The notes beneath the pieces are model-generated. The model did no database searches. It saw nothing but the letters and a program-made list of their open reading frames with translations, and was not told the origin of the DNA. Source: Mesorhizobium amorphae CCNWGS0123 (lineage in GTDB: Bacteria; Pseudomonadota; Alphaproteobacteria; Rhizobiales; Rhizobiaceae). Taken from it: a DNA stretch of 64,000 nt. The stretch lies in contig NZ_CP015322.1 in NCBI RefSeq assembly GCF_001686985.1, positions 186,001-250,000 of the forward strand, in the 5' to 3' direction. Made by a program: the position numbers and the translations under genes. The stretch's first letter is position 1. Every line of letters starts with the position of its first letter. Of this stretch, positions 38,734 to 47,799 are shown piece after piece.

Positions 38734-39160
38734 GACTACCTTCCTCGATCGAGCAATATATCTGCCCGACCTGCCTGAAAGTCAATGCGGCGGGCGGCTG
38801 CATGGCAACCAGTGTTAACCGTCACTGAAATGCGGGTGAAGCAGTTAGCGAGTTTGGCCCATGCTCGTTTACGGCTCGTTGCCTCGAAGTTAAAGAACCG
38901 ATCGACTCCTGCGGCCAGATCCACTAATGGCCCGCTTATGTCAGGCAGATCCGCATACGGCGCTGATTTCGACGGCCTCCCGAAGCCGCCGCATCGCCAT
39001 GTGTATCGGCGACCATCGCCTCAGGAGCCTGAACATGAGTACCCACGCCTCTAGTTCCCGCACGCCCCGCCTAGATTCTAGAACGTCCGGACCGGTGGCG
39101 TTTCATCCACGTCAATCACGACGCTGAGGCGCGGAGGTGCGAAATACCAGGACGGCCAGC
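38734..39160. other. Stretch with no recognisable gene
   Basis: About 430 bases, probably remnants. The right end, near 39130, runs into the IS1595-type fragment. Confidence 0.4.
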
Positions 39161-39430
39161 ACTTCCTGATGTCCCCGGGATGCCGGGACATGCCCATCCA
39201 GCACCTCGTCAAGATTGACGAAGAGAAAGCCTACGCGATCTTCCGTCAGTTCCGCTGGCCTAAGACCCAGGGCGAGCCTGTCTGCCCCCCTTGCGGCGTT
39301 CTCGACTGCTACGTACTCCGCAGGCGTCGCCGCGAGTACTCAGTCACCTCCAGCACCGTGTTCGCCTTCCGCAAGCTCAGCTTTTGCAAGATGCACCAAT
39401 CGCTGGCGTTCAACGTGAGCAGTTTGAGGA
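39160..39430 (+). pseudogene. IS1595-family transposase N-terminal fragment
   Basis: The plus-strand reading IDEEKAYAIFRQFRWPKTQGEPVCPPCG, then YSVTSSTVFAFRKL, matches the start of IS1595 transposases, whose zinc-ribbon begins with the CPxCG pair. The second Cys pair expected near RFRCKAC is missing and the DDE core is absent, so it is a truncated remnant. Confidence 0.7.
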
Positions 39431-39671
39431 CGGGCCGAAGGCCGGGCACTGGTGTTGAACCAGATTTGGGCTTGGCGGGGCAGCCGCGTGCTATCGTCTT
39501 TCATTGAAAAGCACGGCCGGCGTCAGCTATTGCGACAAGGTCCGCGACATCCGCAATGATCGGCGCGCCCATGAACACTTGACCCAAGCGCCTTCGGATA
39601 GCTCGGCTCGGCCAGCGTTTTGACAAACTTTGCCAAAATATGCCATGCTGGTATAGGGTACGGAGGGCACT

Positions 39672-39926
39672 ATGGCAACGATGAACGTATCACTACCCGA
39701 CCCGATGAAGGATTGGGTCGAGGGGCAAGCCAAAACGGGCCGCTACGCCAACGCGAGCGATTATGTGCGCGATTTGATCCGCCGGGATCAGGAGCGAAAT
39801 GACAAAATCGCGGCCATGAAGCGTTTTGTCGATGATGGCCTGAAAAGGGGCGCCGGCAAACGTTCCAGGGAAACGCTTTTTGCGGAAGCGGCCAAACGCG
39901 CTGAGACGCCGCGCGGCAATGGCTAA
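39672..39926 (+). CDS. parD: ParD-type antitoxin
   Basis: An 84-residue ribbon-helix-helix antitoxin. The DNA-binding strand and helices are visible as MNVSLPDPMKDWVEGQAKTG and YANASDYVRDLIRRDQER, the ParD/CopG pattern. The C-terminal part that binds the toxin is Lys/Arg-rich. GGAGG lies six bases before the ATG. Its stop overlaps the parE start by one base. Confidence 0.9.
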   Translation: MATMNVSLPDPMKDWVEGQAKTGRYANASDYVRDLIRRDQERNDKIAAMKRFVDDGLKRGAGKRSRETLFAEAAKRAETPRGNG

Positions 39927-40327
39927 TGGGAATTCGCCTCTCGTTAACAGCGGAAGAGGACATTATCGGTATTGCCGAGCAGGCAGTGCACCTGTTCGGT
40001 GCTGTGCAGGTCAGAGAAGATCATGACGAGATGTTCGCGATCTTCGATCTGATCGCTGCCAATCCGCGCATGGCCCGGGAGCGGCTTGAACTATCGCCGC
40101 CAATACGTATTCAACCATTCGAGGCCCATCTCATCGTCTACCTGATCGAAGCCAACGACGGCATACTCATGTCCGTGTGCGCCACGGACATGGGTCCTCA
40201 TGACGCCTCAGGATCGATGATCCCCCATCAGCCTCTGGGATTGCACACCCAAGGCTTGGGAATAGTCTGGCACAGGATAAACTTTCTGGCAGCACGACAT
40301 CGGCGCAAGCCGTGCCTTTGCCATTGA
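39926..40327 (+). CDS. parE: ParE-family toxin with frameshifted C-terminus
   Basis: ParE toxins poison gyrase. The N-terminal part LSLTAEEDIIGIAEQAVHLFG and the core RIQPFEAHLIVYLIE fit the family. After ANDGIL the family expects something like IVRVRHGREDW; here that sequence, RVRHGHGSS, is found in another frame and ends at TGA 40201-40203, while the frame in use runs on into 40 unrelated residues. A one-base indel near 40165-40172 explains it. The toxin is probably inactive or altered, because the C-terminal tail contributes to activity. Confidence 0.75.
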   Translation: MGIRLSLTAEEDIIGIAEQAVHLFGAVQVREDHDEMFAIFDLIAANPRMARERLELSPPIRIQPFEAHLIVYLIEANDGILMSVCATDMGPHDASGSMIPHQPLGLHTQGLGIVWHRINFLAARHRRKPCLCH

Positions 40328-40945
40328 GTTGACTGGAGCGTTGGTACTCAATTTCCTCCCTATCTGACTTCGACCTGGGTCATTGTCCGGCAATCAGCGT
40401 TTGTCGATCTGGCCGCCTGTCTTTACTTCCTGCTCGCAGTCGTCGATTTCGAACAGATCGATCGCCGGGATACAAAACGGCAAACGGGATCCGCTTTTGA
40501 TCCGATCCCCCCTGGTCAAGCTGTTCGCCAGTCTCGCTGCCTGACCGGCACTTCGCCAATTCGCGTGCAGACATTGCAACAGATCCTTCAAAGAAATTCA
40601 TACACTCTTAGCAACACCAAATTCGTTGGAATGGTAAGCTCATCGTCGAATCCGAGGTAAGTAGGTCAAAAGCCTGGCGACACTTACTCTCAATGGTCAA
40701 ACTGCAATTCTTTGCGGCAACAGCAGAAGAGCGCACATCATGGGTTGTTGAAAAACTCTACTGTCGCCTCAAAACAAGTGCGCGCTCAAAAATAGGAATG
40801 GTTCCTCGCGAACATGGCCAGTGTCTAGCGCCGGATTAAGCAACAACATGATTTGGTTCGAAAGCTGCAGCATCTGCGGAGATTGCCAAATGACAAATTC
40901 ATTAGGACGAGTGCCATGTCTTTCTATGTGGCTTGATGCTGACCA
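40328..40945. other. Stretch with no recognisable gene
   Basis: About 620 bases, with lower GC between 40600 and 40920. No recognisable frame. The promoter for the downstream methyl-cycle cluster is presumably near its right end. Confidence 0.45.
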
Positions 40946-41287
40946 ATGATGACGCTGGTCAGCCGGCTACGCACGGCAGCGCATTTGGATCGCCTTCGAA
41001 TCCTGGGCCTTTGCGCGCATGCGGACCTAACTGTCTGCGAACTAGCGGAGATTCTGGGCGTGCGTCGCGAGCGGATTGTGCGACACGTCCGGCTGCTCGC
41101 CAGAGCCGACTTTCTTTGCTGCAACGAACAACGTCCGTGGCGCTCGTACCATCTGAAAGCAGGCAAGGACGGCGGGCTGGTTCAACTATTGGTCGATCTC
41201 CTGCCCCATGGCGCCGGCTATCATAAACGGGACCTGCAGCGGCTCGAAGCGATCCGAGACGCGCGGCCGAAGGGACCGCCTGCCTGA
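40946..41287 (+). CDS. Short ArsR-family regulator, probably SahR-like and truncated
   Basis: A 113-residue winged-helix protein. The HTH reads LTVCELAEILGVRRERIVRHVRLLARADFL (about 28-57). Full-length relatives that control S-adenosylmethionine recycling often carry a C-terminal methyltransferase-like domain; this one stops right after the linker RLEAIRDARP, so that sensor part is missing. Position before glyA and metK suggests a SahR-type regulator that senses S-adenosylhomocysteine. If so, it would bind DNA but may not respond to ligand. The assignment is inference from context. Confidence 0.7.
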   Translation: MMTLVSRLRTAAHLDRLRILGLCAHADLTVCELAEILGVRRERIVRHVRLLARADFLCCNEQRPWRSYHLKAGKDGGLVQLLVDLLPHGAGYHKRDLQRLEAIRDARPKGPPA

Positions 41288-41326
41288 TCGTGAAATAAAT
41301 CAATCCAAGCGGAGCGAGAAGCTACC

Positions 41327-42664
41327 ATGGACAACACCACCGACGGCGCCATCGCGCAGCCCGAAACCTCCGCATGGTCTCCCTTGGCCGCGGTTGATCG
41401 CCGCGTTCACGAACTGCTTCTAAGACAGGAGCGGCAGGAGCGGACAACGCTCAAACTCATCGCCTCTGAGAACTTTGCCTCCTCGGCCGTTCTGGAAGCG
41501 ACCGGTTCGATTTTCACGAACAAGTATGCCGAGGGGTACCCCGGTGCACGATACTACGCGGGAAACGAGATCGTCGATGAGCTTGAGAACCTTGCGATTG
41601 AGCGGTTGAAAACACTATTTGGCAGCGAGCATGCCAACGTCCAGCCTTATTCCGGCTCGCCGGCCAACCAGGCTGTCTATCGCGCGCTTTTGAGCCCCGG
41701 TGACAAAGTCATGGGCTTGCCCCTTCCGGAAGGCGGCCATCTCACTCATGGTTGGGCCATCAATTTTTCCGGAACAGACTATAAGCGGGTGCCCTATGGG
41801 CTGCACGAAAAGACGCAGCAAATTGACTATGACCGTTTGCGCGAAACAGCAAAGCGCGAACAGCCTCGGCTCATTTGGGTTGGCGGTACTGCTTATCCCC
41901 GTATCTTTGACTACGCGCTGATGGCAGAAATCGCTCTGGAGACGAACTCCTATCTCGTGGCCGACATCGCGCACATCAGTGGCCTGATTGTCGCAGGAGC
42001 GCACCCGAATCCGGTTTGCCATTGCGACGTCGTCACCAGCACCTCTCACAAATCGATCCGCGGTCCCCGCGGTGGCTTCATTTTGTCGAGGAACGAAGAT
42101 CGCTATCAGGCTCTGTACCATCCCAAGAGCAAATACAATCTCGCCAGGCGGATAGATCGCGCTGTCTTCCCTCAACTGCAAGGAGGGCCTCATATGAATG
42201 TTGTCGCTGCGCTAGCTGTCGCTTTGCAGGAAGCCGCGACCCCGGCCTTCCGCAGCTACGGTCACCAGATCGTCAAGAATGCCAAGGCTCTGGCCCAGGC
42301 GCTTCTGGAGCGAGGTTATGACCTGGTCACCGGGGGGACTGACAATCACATGCTGATCCTTGATCTGCGTGATCGACCACTGTCAGGAAAAGCTTATGCC
42401 GAGCGGTTGGCAAACGCTGGCATCATTACGAACTTCAATATGGTGCCGGGCGACCCGCGCGACCCGGCGGTCGCAAGCGGAATTCGCTTGGGGTCGCCAG
42501 CAGTGACCTCAATGGGCATGCGCGAGGGGGAAATGCTGCAGATCGCCGATTTCATTGACTTGGTCTGCCGTCAGCCCAACGATCCGGATGTTCACACCAG
42601 CGTGCGAAGAGACGTCGCCGACTTCTGCGCTGCGTTCGGGGTGCCCGGCATCACCGACATCTAA
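41327..42664 (+). CDS. glyA: Serine hydroxymethyltransferase GlyA
   Basis: GlyA converts serine and tetrahydrofolate into glycine and methylene-THF, the source of methyl groups. The 445-residue PLP enzyme has LIASENFAS, GYPGARYYAGNE, YSGSPANQAVY, and the Schiff-base lysine in STSHKSIRGPRGG. The active-site region has serines where many have TTTTHKTL, a mild divergence. AGCGAGAAGC precedes the ATG. It is the first enzyme in a run with metK and an adenosine kinase. It is likely an accessory copy, distinct from the chromosomal glyA. Confidence 0.96.
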   Translation: MDNTTDGAIAQPETSAWSPLAAVDRRVHELLLRQERQERTTLKLIASENFASSAVLEATGSIFTNKYAEGYPGARYYAGNEIVDELENLAIERLKTLFGSEHANVQPYSGSPANQAVYRALLSPGDKVMGLPLPEGGHLTHGWAINFSGTDYKRVPYGLHEKTQQIDYDRLRETAKREQPRLIWVGGTAYPRIFDYALMAEIALETNSYLVADIAHISGLIVAGAHPNPVCHCDVVTSTSHKSIRGPRGGFILSRNEDRYQALYHPKSKYNLARRIDRAVFPQLQGGPHMNVVAALAVALQEAATPAFRSYGHQIVKNAKALAQALLERGYDLVTGGTDNHMLILDLRDRPLSGKAYAERLANAGIITNFNMVPGDPRDPAVASGIRLGSPAVTSMGMREGEMLQIADFIDLVCRQPNDPDVHTSVRRDVADFCAAFGVPGITDI

Positions 42665-42717
42665 GGCGAGCTCATCAAAATGCTCCATACAACTCCACAC
42701 CCGAAGCGAGGCATTTC

Positions 42718-43914
42718 ATGGCTAGGCAGTTCGTGTTCTCTTCTGAATCCGTCGGCGCGGGACATCCGGATAAATTGGCCGACAACATCTCGGATGCCAT
42801 CCTCGATGCGGTCCTGCGCTCCGATCCAAAGGCGCGCGTCGCCTGTGAAGCTTTGGTGAAGACCTGTGAGGCGTTGGTCAAGACAGGGATGGTCGTTCTG
42901 GCTGGCGAGATCACCAGCGATGCGCAGGTCGATTACAGCCAAGTTGCCCGAGACACGATTCTCGATGTTGGATACGATGATGATGCCGTTGGCTTTGATG
43001 GTCGGCGTTGCGCCGTCGTCCTGGCCCTCACCGAGCAGTCGCCCGACATTAGCCAAGGCGTTGACGAGGGTCGGGGGCAGGATCTCGAGCAGGGCGCGGG
43101 GGATCAAGGCCTGATGTTCGGGTTCGCATGCAGCGAGACCGATACACTGATGCCCTTGCCGATCCAGCTCGCTCATCGCTTGACGAAAAGGCAGGAAGAG
43201 GTCCGCAAAGCAGGACAGCTTAGCTGGCTGCGTCCGGACGTGAAGTCGCAGGTGACTGTCCGCTATGAAGGTTTGCGCCCAGTGGGGCTGGATACCATAA
43301 TCCTGTCGACGCAACATGCGGAAGAGGTCTCACAAGATACAGTCCGGGAAGGCGTCGTCGAGGAGATTATAAGGCCGGTCTTGCCGACCGATTTGGATAC
43401 GGCGGGGATCAGGATCTTGGTCAATCCAACGGGGCGGTTCGTGGTGGGTGGGCCGCGCGGCGACTGCGGCCTTACAGGGCGCAAAATCATCGTCGATTCC
43501 TATGGTGGGATGGGGCGTCACGGCGGCGGCGCCTTTTCGGGCAAGGACCCGTCCAAGGTAGACCGCTCGGCTGCCTATGCGGCCCGCTATGTCGCGAAGA
43601 ACATCGTTGCTAGCGGACTTGCGGAGGTCTGCGAGGTTCAGCTTGCTTACGCGATCGGCGTGGCCAGTCCGGTTTCTGTCATGGTCAATACTTTCGGAAC
43701 GGCGAGGATTGAGGAAAAAAGGATCGAGGGCCTCGTTCTTGAGCTGTTCGATCTCAGACCGAAGGGCATTATCAAAATGCTTGATCTCTTACGTCCGATA
43801 TACCGCAAGACCGCGACATATGGACATTTCGGCCGTGAAGAGCCTGAGTTCACCTGGGAGAGGACAGACAGAGCCGAAGACTTGCGGCGCGCGGCAGGGC
43901 TCGCAGCCGCATGA
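42718..43914 (+). CDS. metK: S-adenosylmethionine synthetase MetK
   Basis: MetK makes S-adenosylmethionine from methionine and ATP. The 398-residue product has FSSESVGAGHPDKLADNISDA, a GxGDQG-type GAGDQGLMFG, GLTGRKIIVDSYGG and the GGGAFSGKDPSKVDRSAAYAARY phosphate loop, so the active site is present. The odd feature is a seven-residue tandem repeat, CEALVKT twice at residues 43-56; usual MetK has one (ACETLVKTG). The repeat adjoins the methionine-binding glutamate. It lies 53 bases after glyA. Confidence 0.96.
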   Translation: MARQFVFSSESVGAGHPDKLADNISDAILDAVLRSDPKARVACEALVKTCEALVKTGMVVLAGEITSDAQVDYSQVARDTILDVGYDDDAVGFDGRRCAVVLALTEQSPDISQGVDEGRGQDLEQGAGDQGLMFGFACSETDTLMPLPIQLAHRLTKRQEEVRKAGQLSWLRPDVKSQVTVRYEGLRPVGLDTIILSTQHAEEVSQDTVREGVVEEIIRPVLPTDLDTAGIRILVNPTGRFVVGGPRGDCGLTGRKIIVDSYGGMGRHGGGAFSGKDPSKVDRSAAYAARYVAKNIVASGLAEVCEVQLAYAIGVASPVSVMVNTFGTARIEEKRIEGLVLELFDLRPKGIIKMLDLLRPIYRKTATYGHFGREEPEFTWERTDRAEDLRRAAGLAAA

Positions 43915-44013
43915 ACGCCGACGTCGACTGGATTGTCATTTGGAAAACCCATTCCAACTCGCCAGATCCGCACGTGGCCGCAGAAAGCCGGCAGGTTCAT
44001 CGCGGAGACATTG

Positions 44014-45006
44014 ATGCCGGATTATGACGTGCTTTGCATCGGCAATGCCATTGTCGACATCATCGCCCAGTGCGACGAGGACTTCCTCGAGACCAACGGC
44101 ATCATCAAGGGCGCGATGAACCTCATCGACACCCAGCGCGCCGAACTGCTCTACAGCCGCATGGGCCCGGCCATCGAAGCGTCTGGCGGCAGCGCCGGCA
44201 ACACGGCGGCCGGTGTCGCCAGTTTCGGCGGCCGCGCCGCCTTCTTCGGCAAGGTTTCGAACGATGCGCTGGGCCAAATCTACGCGCACGACATCCATGC
44301 GCAAGGCGTCGCCTTCGACACCAGGCCGCTCAAGGGCGAGCCACCGACAGCGCGCTCGATGATCTTCGTCACCCCCGACGGCGAGCGTTCGATGAACACT
44401 TATCTCGGCGCCGCCGTCGAACTCGGGCCGGAGGATGTCGAGGCCGACAAGGCTTCCGGCGCCAAGGTCACCTATTTCGAGGGCTATCTGTGGGACCCGC
44501 CGCGGGCCAAGGAAGCGATCCGGCAGACGGCGAAGCTGGCGCACGCGGCAGGCCGCGAAGTGTCGATGACACTCTCGGATTCGTTCTGCGTCGACCGCTA
44601 CCGCGACGAGTTCCTCGACCTGATGCGTTCGGGCACCGTCGACATCGTCTTTGCCAACAGCCACGAGATCAAGTCGCTCTACCAGACATCGTCGTTCGAC
44701 GAGGCGCTGCTGCAGATCCGCAAGGATTGCCGGATCGCCGCCGTCACCCGCTCGGAAAAGGGCTCGGTCATCGTGCGCGGCGACGAGACCGTGCTCATCC
44801 AGGCGACCGCGATCAAGGAACTGGTCGACACGACAGGCGCCGGCGATCTCTATGCGGCCGGTTTCCTGCATGGCTACACGCAAGGCCGCGACCTCAAGAC
44901 GTGCGGCGACCTCGGCTCACTGGCCGCGGGCCTGGTGATCCAGCAGATCGGCCCGCGCCCGCGCCAGAACCTGCGCCGCGAGGCTGAACAGGCTGGGTTG
45001 CTTTAG
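44014..45006 (+). CDS. PfkB-family kinase, probable adenosine kinase
   Basis: The 330-residue product has both PfkB signatures: the early glycine-rich GGSAGNTAAGVASFGGRAAFFGKV and the C-terminal DTTGAGDLYAAGFLHG with catalytic Asp. The start resembles rhizobial adenosine kinases (YDVLCIGNAIVDIIAQCD). Adenosine is released when S-adenosylhomocysteine is hydrolysed, so its presence after glyA and metK fits recycling of the methyl cycle. ATG 44014 is preferred with GGAG upstream. Codon use is more GC-rich than in glyA and metK, suggesting a different origin. A fructose or ribose kinase is less likely. Confidence 0.88.
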   Translation: MPDYDVLCIGNAIVDIIAQCDEDFLETNGIIKGAMNLIDTQRAELLYSRMGPAIEASGGSAGNTAAGVASFGGRAAFFGKVSNDALGQIYAHDIHAQGVAFDTRPLKGEPPTARSMIFVTPDGERSMNTYLGAAVELGPEDVEADKASGAKVTYFEGYLWDPPRAKEAIRQTAKLAHAAGREVSMTLSDSFCVDRYRDEFLDLMRSGTVDIVFANSHEIKSLYQTSSFDEALLQIRKDCRIAAVTRSEKGSVIVRGDETVLIQATAIKELVDTTGAGDLYAAGFLHGYTQGRDLKTCGDLGSLAAGLVIQQIGPRPRQNLRREAEQAGLL

Positions 45007-45679
45007 GGGGCGTGCGAACTACGTCCCCACCCCGGTGCAAGCTGTCCAAGGAAAGTGCGGGCAAATCGCTATCTCAAGATCGACGTATTGGGATCAAGAG
45101 CGACGTCGACACCCGGCCGAGACTGCCAAGACAGGCCAGCATCCTTAAGATCGTGTCCGTCGACGCACGTCGGTTCGGTCCGCTGGTGCTCCCCCGCCGC
45201 TGGCTCTCATCTGCTGCCCGCTTCGCCCTGCAGACACCAGAGAGCGAAGCCTCCACGGCCGCGAAAATCTCGGCACGGCGGCTCGATACCAGGACCGGAT
45301 CGCCATTTTGGGGAGGTGATCGGTGCAGGTGCCCGGCGTGGATCACGCCATCCATCTCCTGACTGTATCATAGCCATCGTCCTTTTCAGCCGGCACAGCC
45401 TCCCGACCGCCGGATCGATGATGAAGATACCCTCTGGCGAATAGTCTCTTTTTGAAGAGTGTGACGGTCTGCGCCGTCCTACTTGTTCCGGCCTGTTGCC
45501 ATGCCCTCCTGCTCCGCGCACGCGGCAAGGCGTTGTCACTCTACCGTGCAACACCCTGTGGAAATACGACAGGTGCACCAGAATAACCCGGTCTGGGCTA
45601 AAGATTTTTCAGGCAAACCCCAAAAAGCGAAACGGCAGCCCTTGGTGTTCACGCCGCCGCTTGGGCTAGTACTACAGGT
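45007..45679. other. Stretch with no recognisable gene
   Basis: About 670 bases with only unsupported frames on both strands, ending at the IS701 remnant. Confidence 0.45.
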
Positions 45680-45960
45680 TGCGCATGTCCACGCCGTTTG
45701 TAGTGACAGATGGTGGCTGCGGGCCGATGTCGTGGTCGCCAGAGCGACCATGGCGGCGATTGGCTCCTTCGAACTCCTTTCGTTCGGTTTGCTCCATGCG
45801 CTGCGGCGAAGATCAGCCGATAGCGTGGAGAGGAACGCCAGGGCGGCCATGCACAGGCTCATGTGGCGATGCCATCCGTGCCAGGACCGAGCCTCGCAAT
45901 GATCAAGTCCGAGATCATCCTTGGCGCGCCAAAAGCACTCCTCCAGTTCCTCGGGCGAGG
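45680..45960 (-). pseudogene. IS701-type transposase remnant
   Basis: Minus strand contains SPEELEECFWRAKDDLGLDH followed by EARSWHGWHRHMSL, the region of the catalytic Glu and the conserved WHGWHRH of IS701-family transposases. Compare RSWHGWHRHVSL in the intact gene at 28074-29390. The N-terminal two thirds are gone. Confidence 0.7.
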
Positions 45961-45984
45961 TTTCCTCAAGCCGACGATCCCCTC

Positions 45985-46199
45985 CACGGCGCATGGAGGA
46001 CGTTCTCGGACTGCAATGCCTCGGAGCCAACACACAGCTTTTTCTCGATACGCTGCGAGCGTGGCTTCAACTGGCGAATGATTTGCCAAGGCGGCGTTTG
46101 TCCGGGGTGGGTCAGACGGATTCCGCCGACGTCCACTCCGTCCCGGTCGAGCAGCACGCGGATCAAATCTTCTCGACTCAACTTATTGTAATCAGTCAT
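45985..46199 (-). pseudogene. N-terminal stub of an adenine DNA methyltransferase (type III Mod-like)
   Basis: Starting at ATG 46199 the reading is MTDYNKLSREDLIRVL, then GIRLTHPGQTPPWQIIRQLKPRSQRIEKK and LCVGSEALQSENVL. This is how a group of adenine-specific methyltransferases of Mod/type III style begins, before the DPPYNTG motif. It breaks off at the IS701 remnant and the catalytic part is lost. Confidence 0.6.
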
Positions 46200-46351
46200 T
46201 TTTTACCTCGACAGAGCCGCTAGGTGCCTGCTCCTGAATGAATTTGAAGCTAGGCCGGGCCCGCCGAGGCGTGAGACCATACGCTTTTTGATCTGTTGCT
46301 GTGAGTCGACCTCGATAGGAACATCACATGAACAAACGCAAGTGACTACGC

Positions 46352-46786
46352 TCATCTCGCGACTTCCCGCAGGGGGTTAACGATATCGACTCCCTCGAAA
46401 TCTTTCTCATTGTCCGTGACGACAAGGCACCCATTTCTCTCGGCAACAGCGGCGATGATCGTGTCGAGAGCGCTTCGTGGGCGGCCTTTGGCCTTGCCAT
46501 CTGCCATTAGCCGCGCCCAGATCAGACCTGCTTTCTCGTCGAATGCGAGGATTCGATCCGCGAACAGAACCTGCGGCCCTTCAGACCCAGTGAACCACTT
46601 GTCGAGTGCATCGCGCTTTCTGCCGCGTGGTTTCTCCAAAATCCCGCGTCGGATTTCCGCAACGGTCAGCGAGGCGATAAACAGGTCCTCATCGCGCTGT
46701 GACGACATCCATGCCACGAGTGATTCTGATGGCTGCGGTTTGACGACATTGCTGATGATGTTGGTATCGAGCAGGTAACGCGTCAC
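46352..46786 (-). CDS. vapC: VapC-type PIN toxin
   Basis: A 144-residue PIN-domain ribonuclease. Acidic residues that bind metal are visible in LLDTNIISN, TVAEIRRGI, SALDTIIAAVA and VVTDNEKDFEG. The frame is intact and the length normal. It overlaps the antitoxin gene by four bases. Confidence 0.93.
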   Translation of the reverse strand: MTRYLLDTNIISNVVKPQPSESLVAWMSSQRDEDLFIASLTVAEIRRGILEKPRGRKRDALDKWFTGSEGPQVLFADRILAFDEKAGLIWARLMADGKAKGRPRSALDTIIAAVAERNGCLVVTDNEKDFEGVDIVNPLREVAR

Positions 46787-47088
46787 AGGTCGACCTTGCG
46801 CCCCTCTTCGCGGGGCCGGCTGAGGTCGAGGTCCGCGCCAACCAGAGGCGAGCGACGCAACGCAGCGAGAATGCCGCCCGCTTTCGGAGACTCACCCGCC
46901 ACTGCCTGCCGTACGGCCCGACGAAGCTGTCCGGCTTCCGGCCCGCCCTCCGTCAATTTCCGGGCAAGGGTTCGCAGTAGATCGCGGTCGGCGTCGAACG
47001 CCTGGATCTCGAACCGCGCGATGCCGCGCTCAGTCAGGCGAGACCGATAATTCTCGATGGCTCTCTTCTGCGCGCTGTTGCTCATCGC
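46783..47088 (-). CDS. vapB: VapB-type antitoxin
   Basis: A 101-residue antitoxin-like protein: an N-terminal helical part RAIENYRSRLTERGIARFEIQAFDADRDLLRTLARKL that resembles ribbon-helix-helix antitoxins, and an acidic/basic C-terminus that ends in the toxin start. ATG 47088 was chosen over an upstream in-frame start because a palindromic operator lies just upstream of it and GGAGGC is within 12 bases. Confidence 0.8.
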   Translation of the reverse strand, partial: AMSNSAQKRAIENYRSRLTERGIARFEIQAFDADRDLLRTLARKLTEGGPEAGQLRRAVRQAVAGESPKAGGILAALRRSPLVGADLDLSRPREEGRKVDL

Positions 47089-47100
47089 GTGCCTCCGTTC

Positions 47101-47114
47101 TATATCCGGATATA
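47101..47114. promoter_or_regulatory. Palindromic operator before vapBC
   Basis: TATATCCGGATATA is a perfect 14-base palindrome 13 bases before the antitoxin start. It is a likely autoregulatory site for the VapBC complex. Confidence 0.6.
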
Positions 47115-47799
47115 TAGCCGTCTTTTCCTTGGAGCGCAAGGCTGGTGAAACTGTTATGCATCCCGGTGGGTGAGGATGGCCTCCCCAAGGCATTCATGGT
47201 GTCGAGGGTTGCCACCATGACGAGACTACCCTCTTCAAAGGAAGGTGATCGCAAAAATATTTTTGCTACGACGGTAGTCGACTCGTGCCCCGCCACTACG
47301 CTGCCGTCCGCCAGAACTCGCTCTTGCGCGAAACAAGCTATTGATTCAAAATGCATTTCTCTCTTGCCAACGCGCCGTCACGTGGCATCTTCGTCGCGAA
47401 GCGGAGTGCTCCGCGCGAGGACGAGGACGCGATCGTGGTGCGACCGAGACGTACAACAGCCGAAAAGCTTGGTGTGATCGTCGACGCGGCCCGCGAACCG
47501 GCAGTGCCTGCGTGTGTCCCGGCTGCAATCGTGCAGCGCTCGAACCGTCGTGGCACACTCTTCCATCGGAGTGACGGAGCATCGTCACGGGCAATGCGGC
47601 GCGGTCCGGCCGTCTCGCGATCGGCGCGGCCGCAGGCAATATAACGGGCGTTCCGCCGTTCCTGACCTGCATCGCTCCTCATCCGCCGGAGCGGATCTCT
47701 TGTGTCAGGTGGCGCGCCCCGTCAGCGTGCCGGCGCCATGCGCTTCAACTTCCATTGCGCTGTTCATCGATGCGCTCCGAGCAGCCTACGATCCTTGAT
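47115..47799. other. Stretch with no recognisable gene
   Basis: About 680 bases with only overlapping shadow frames; none has a recognisable domain. The right end enters an IS110 remnant. Confidence 0.4.
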
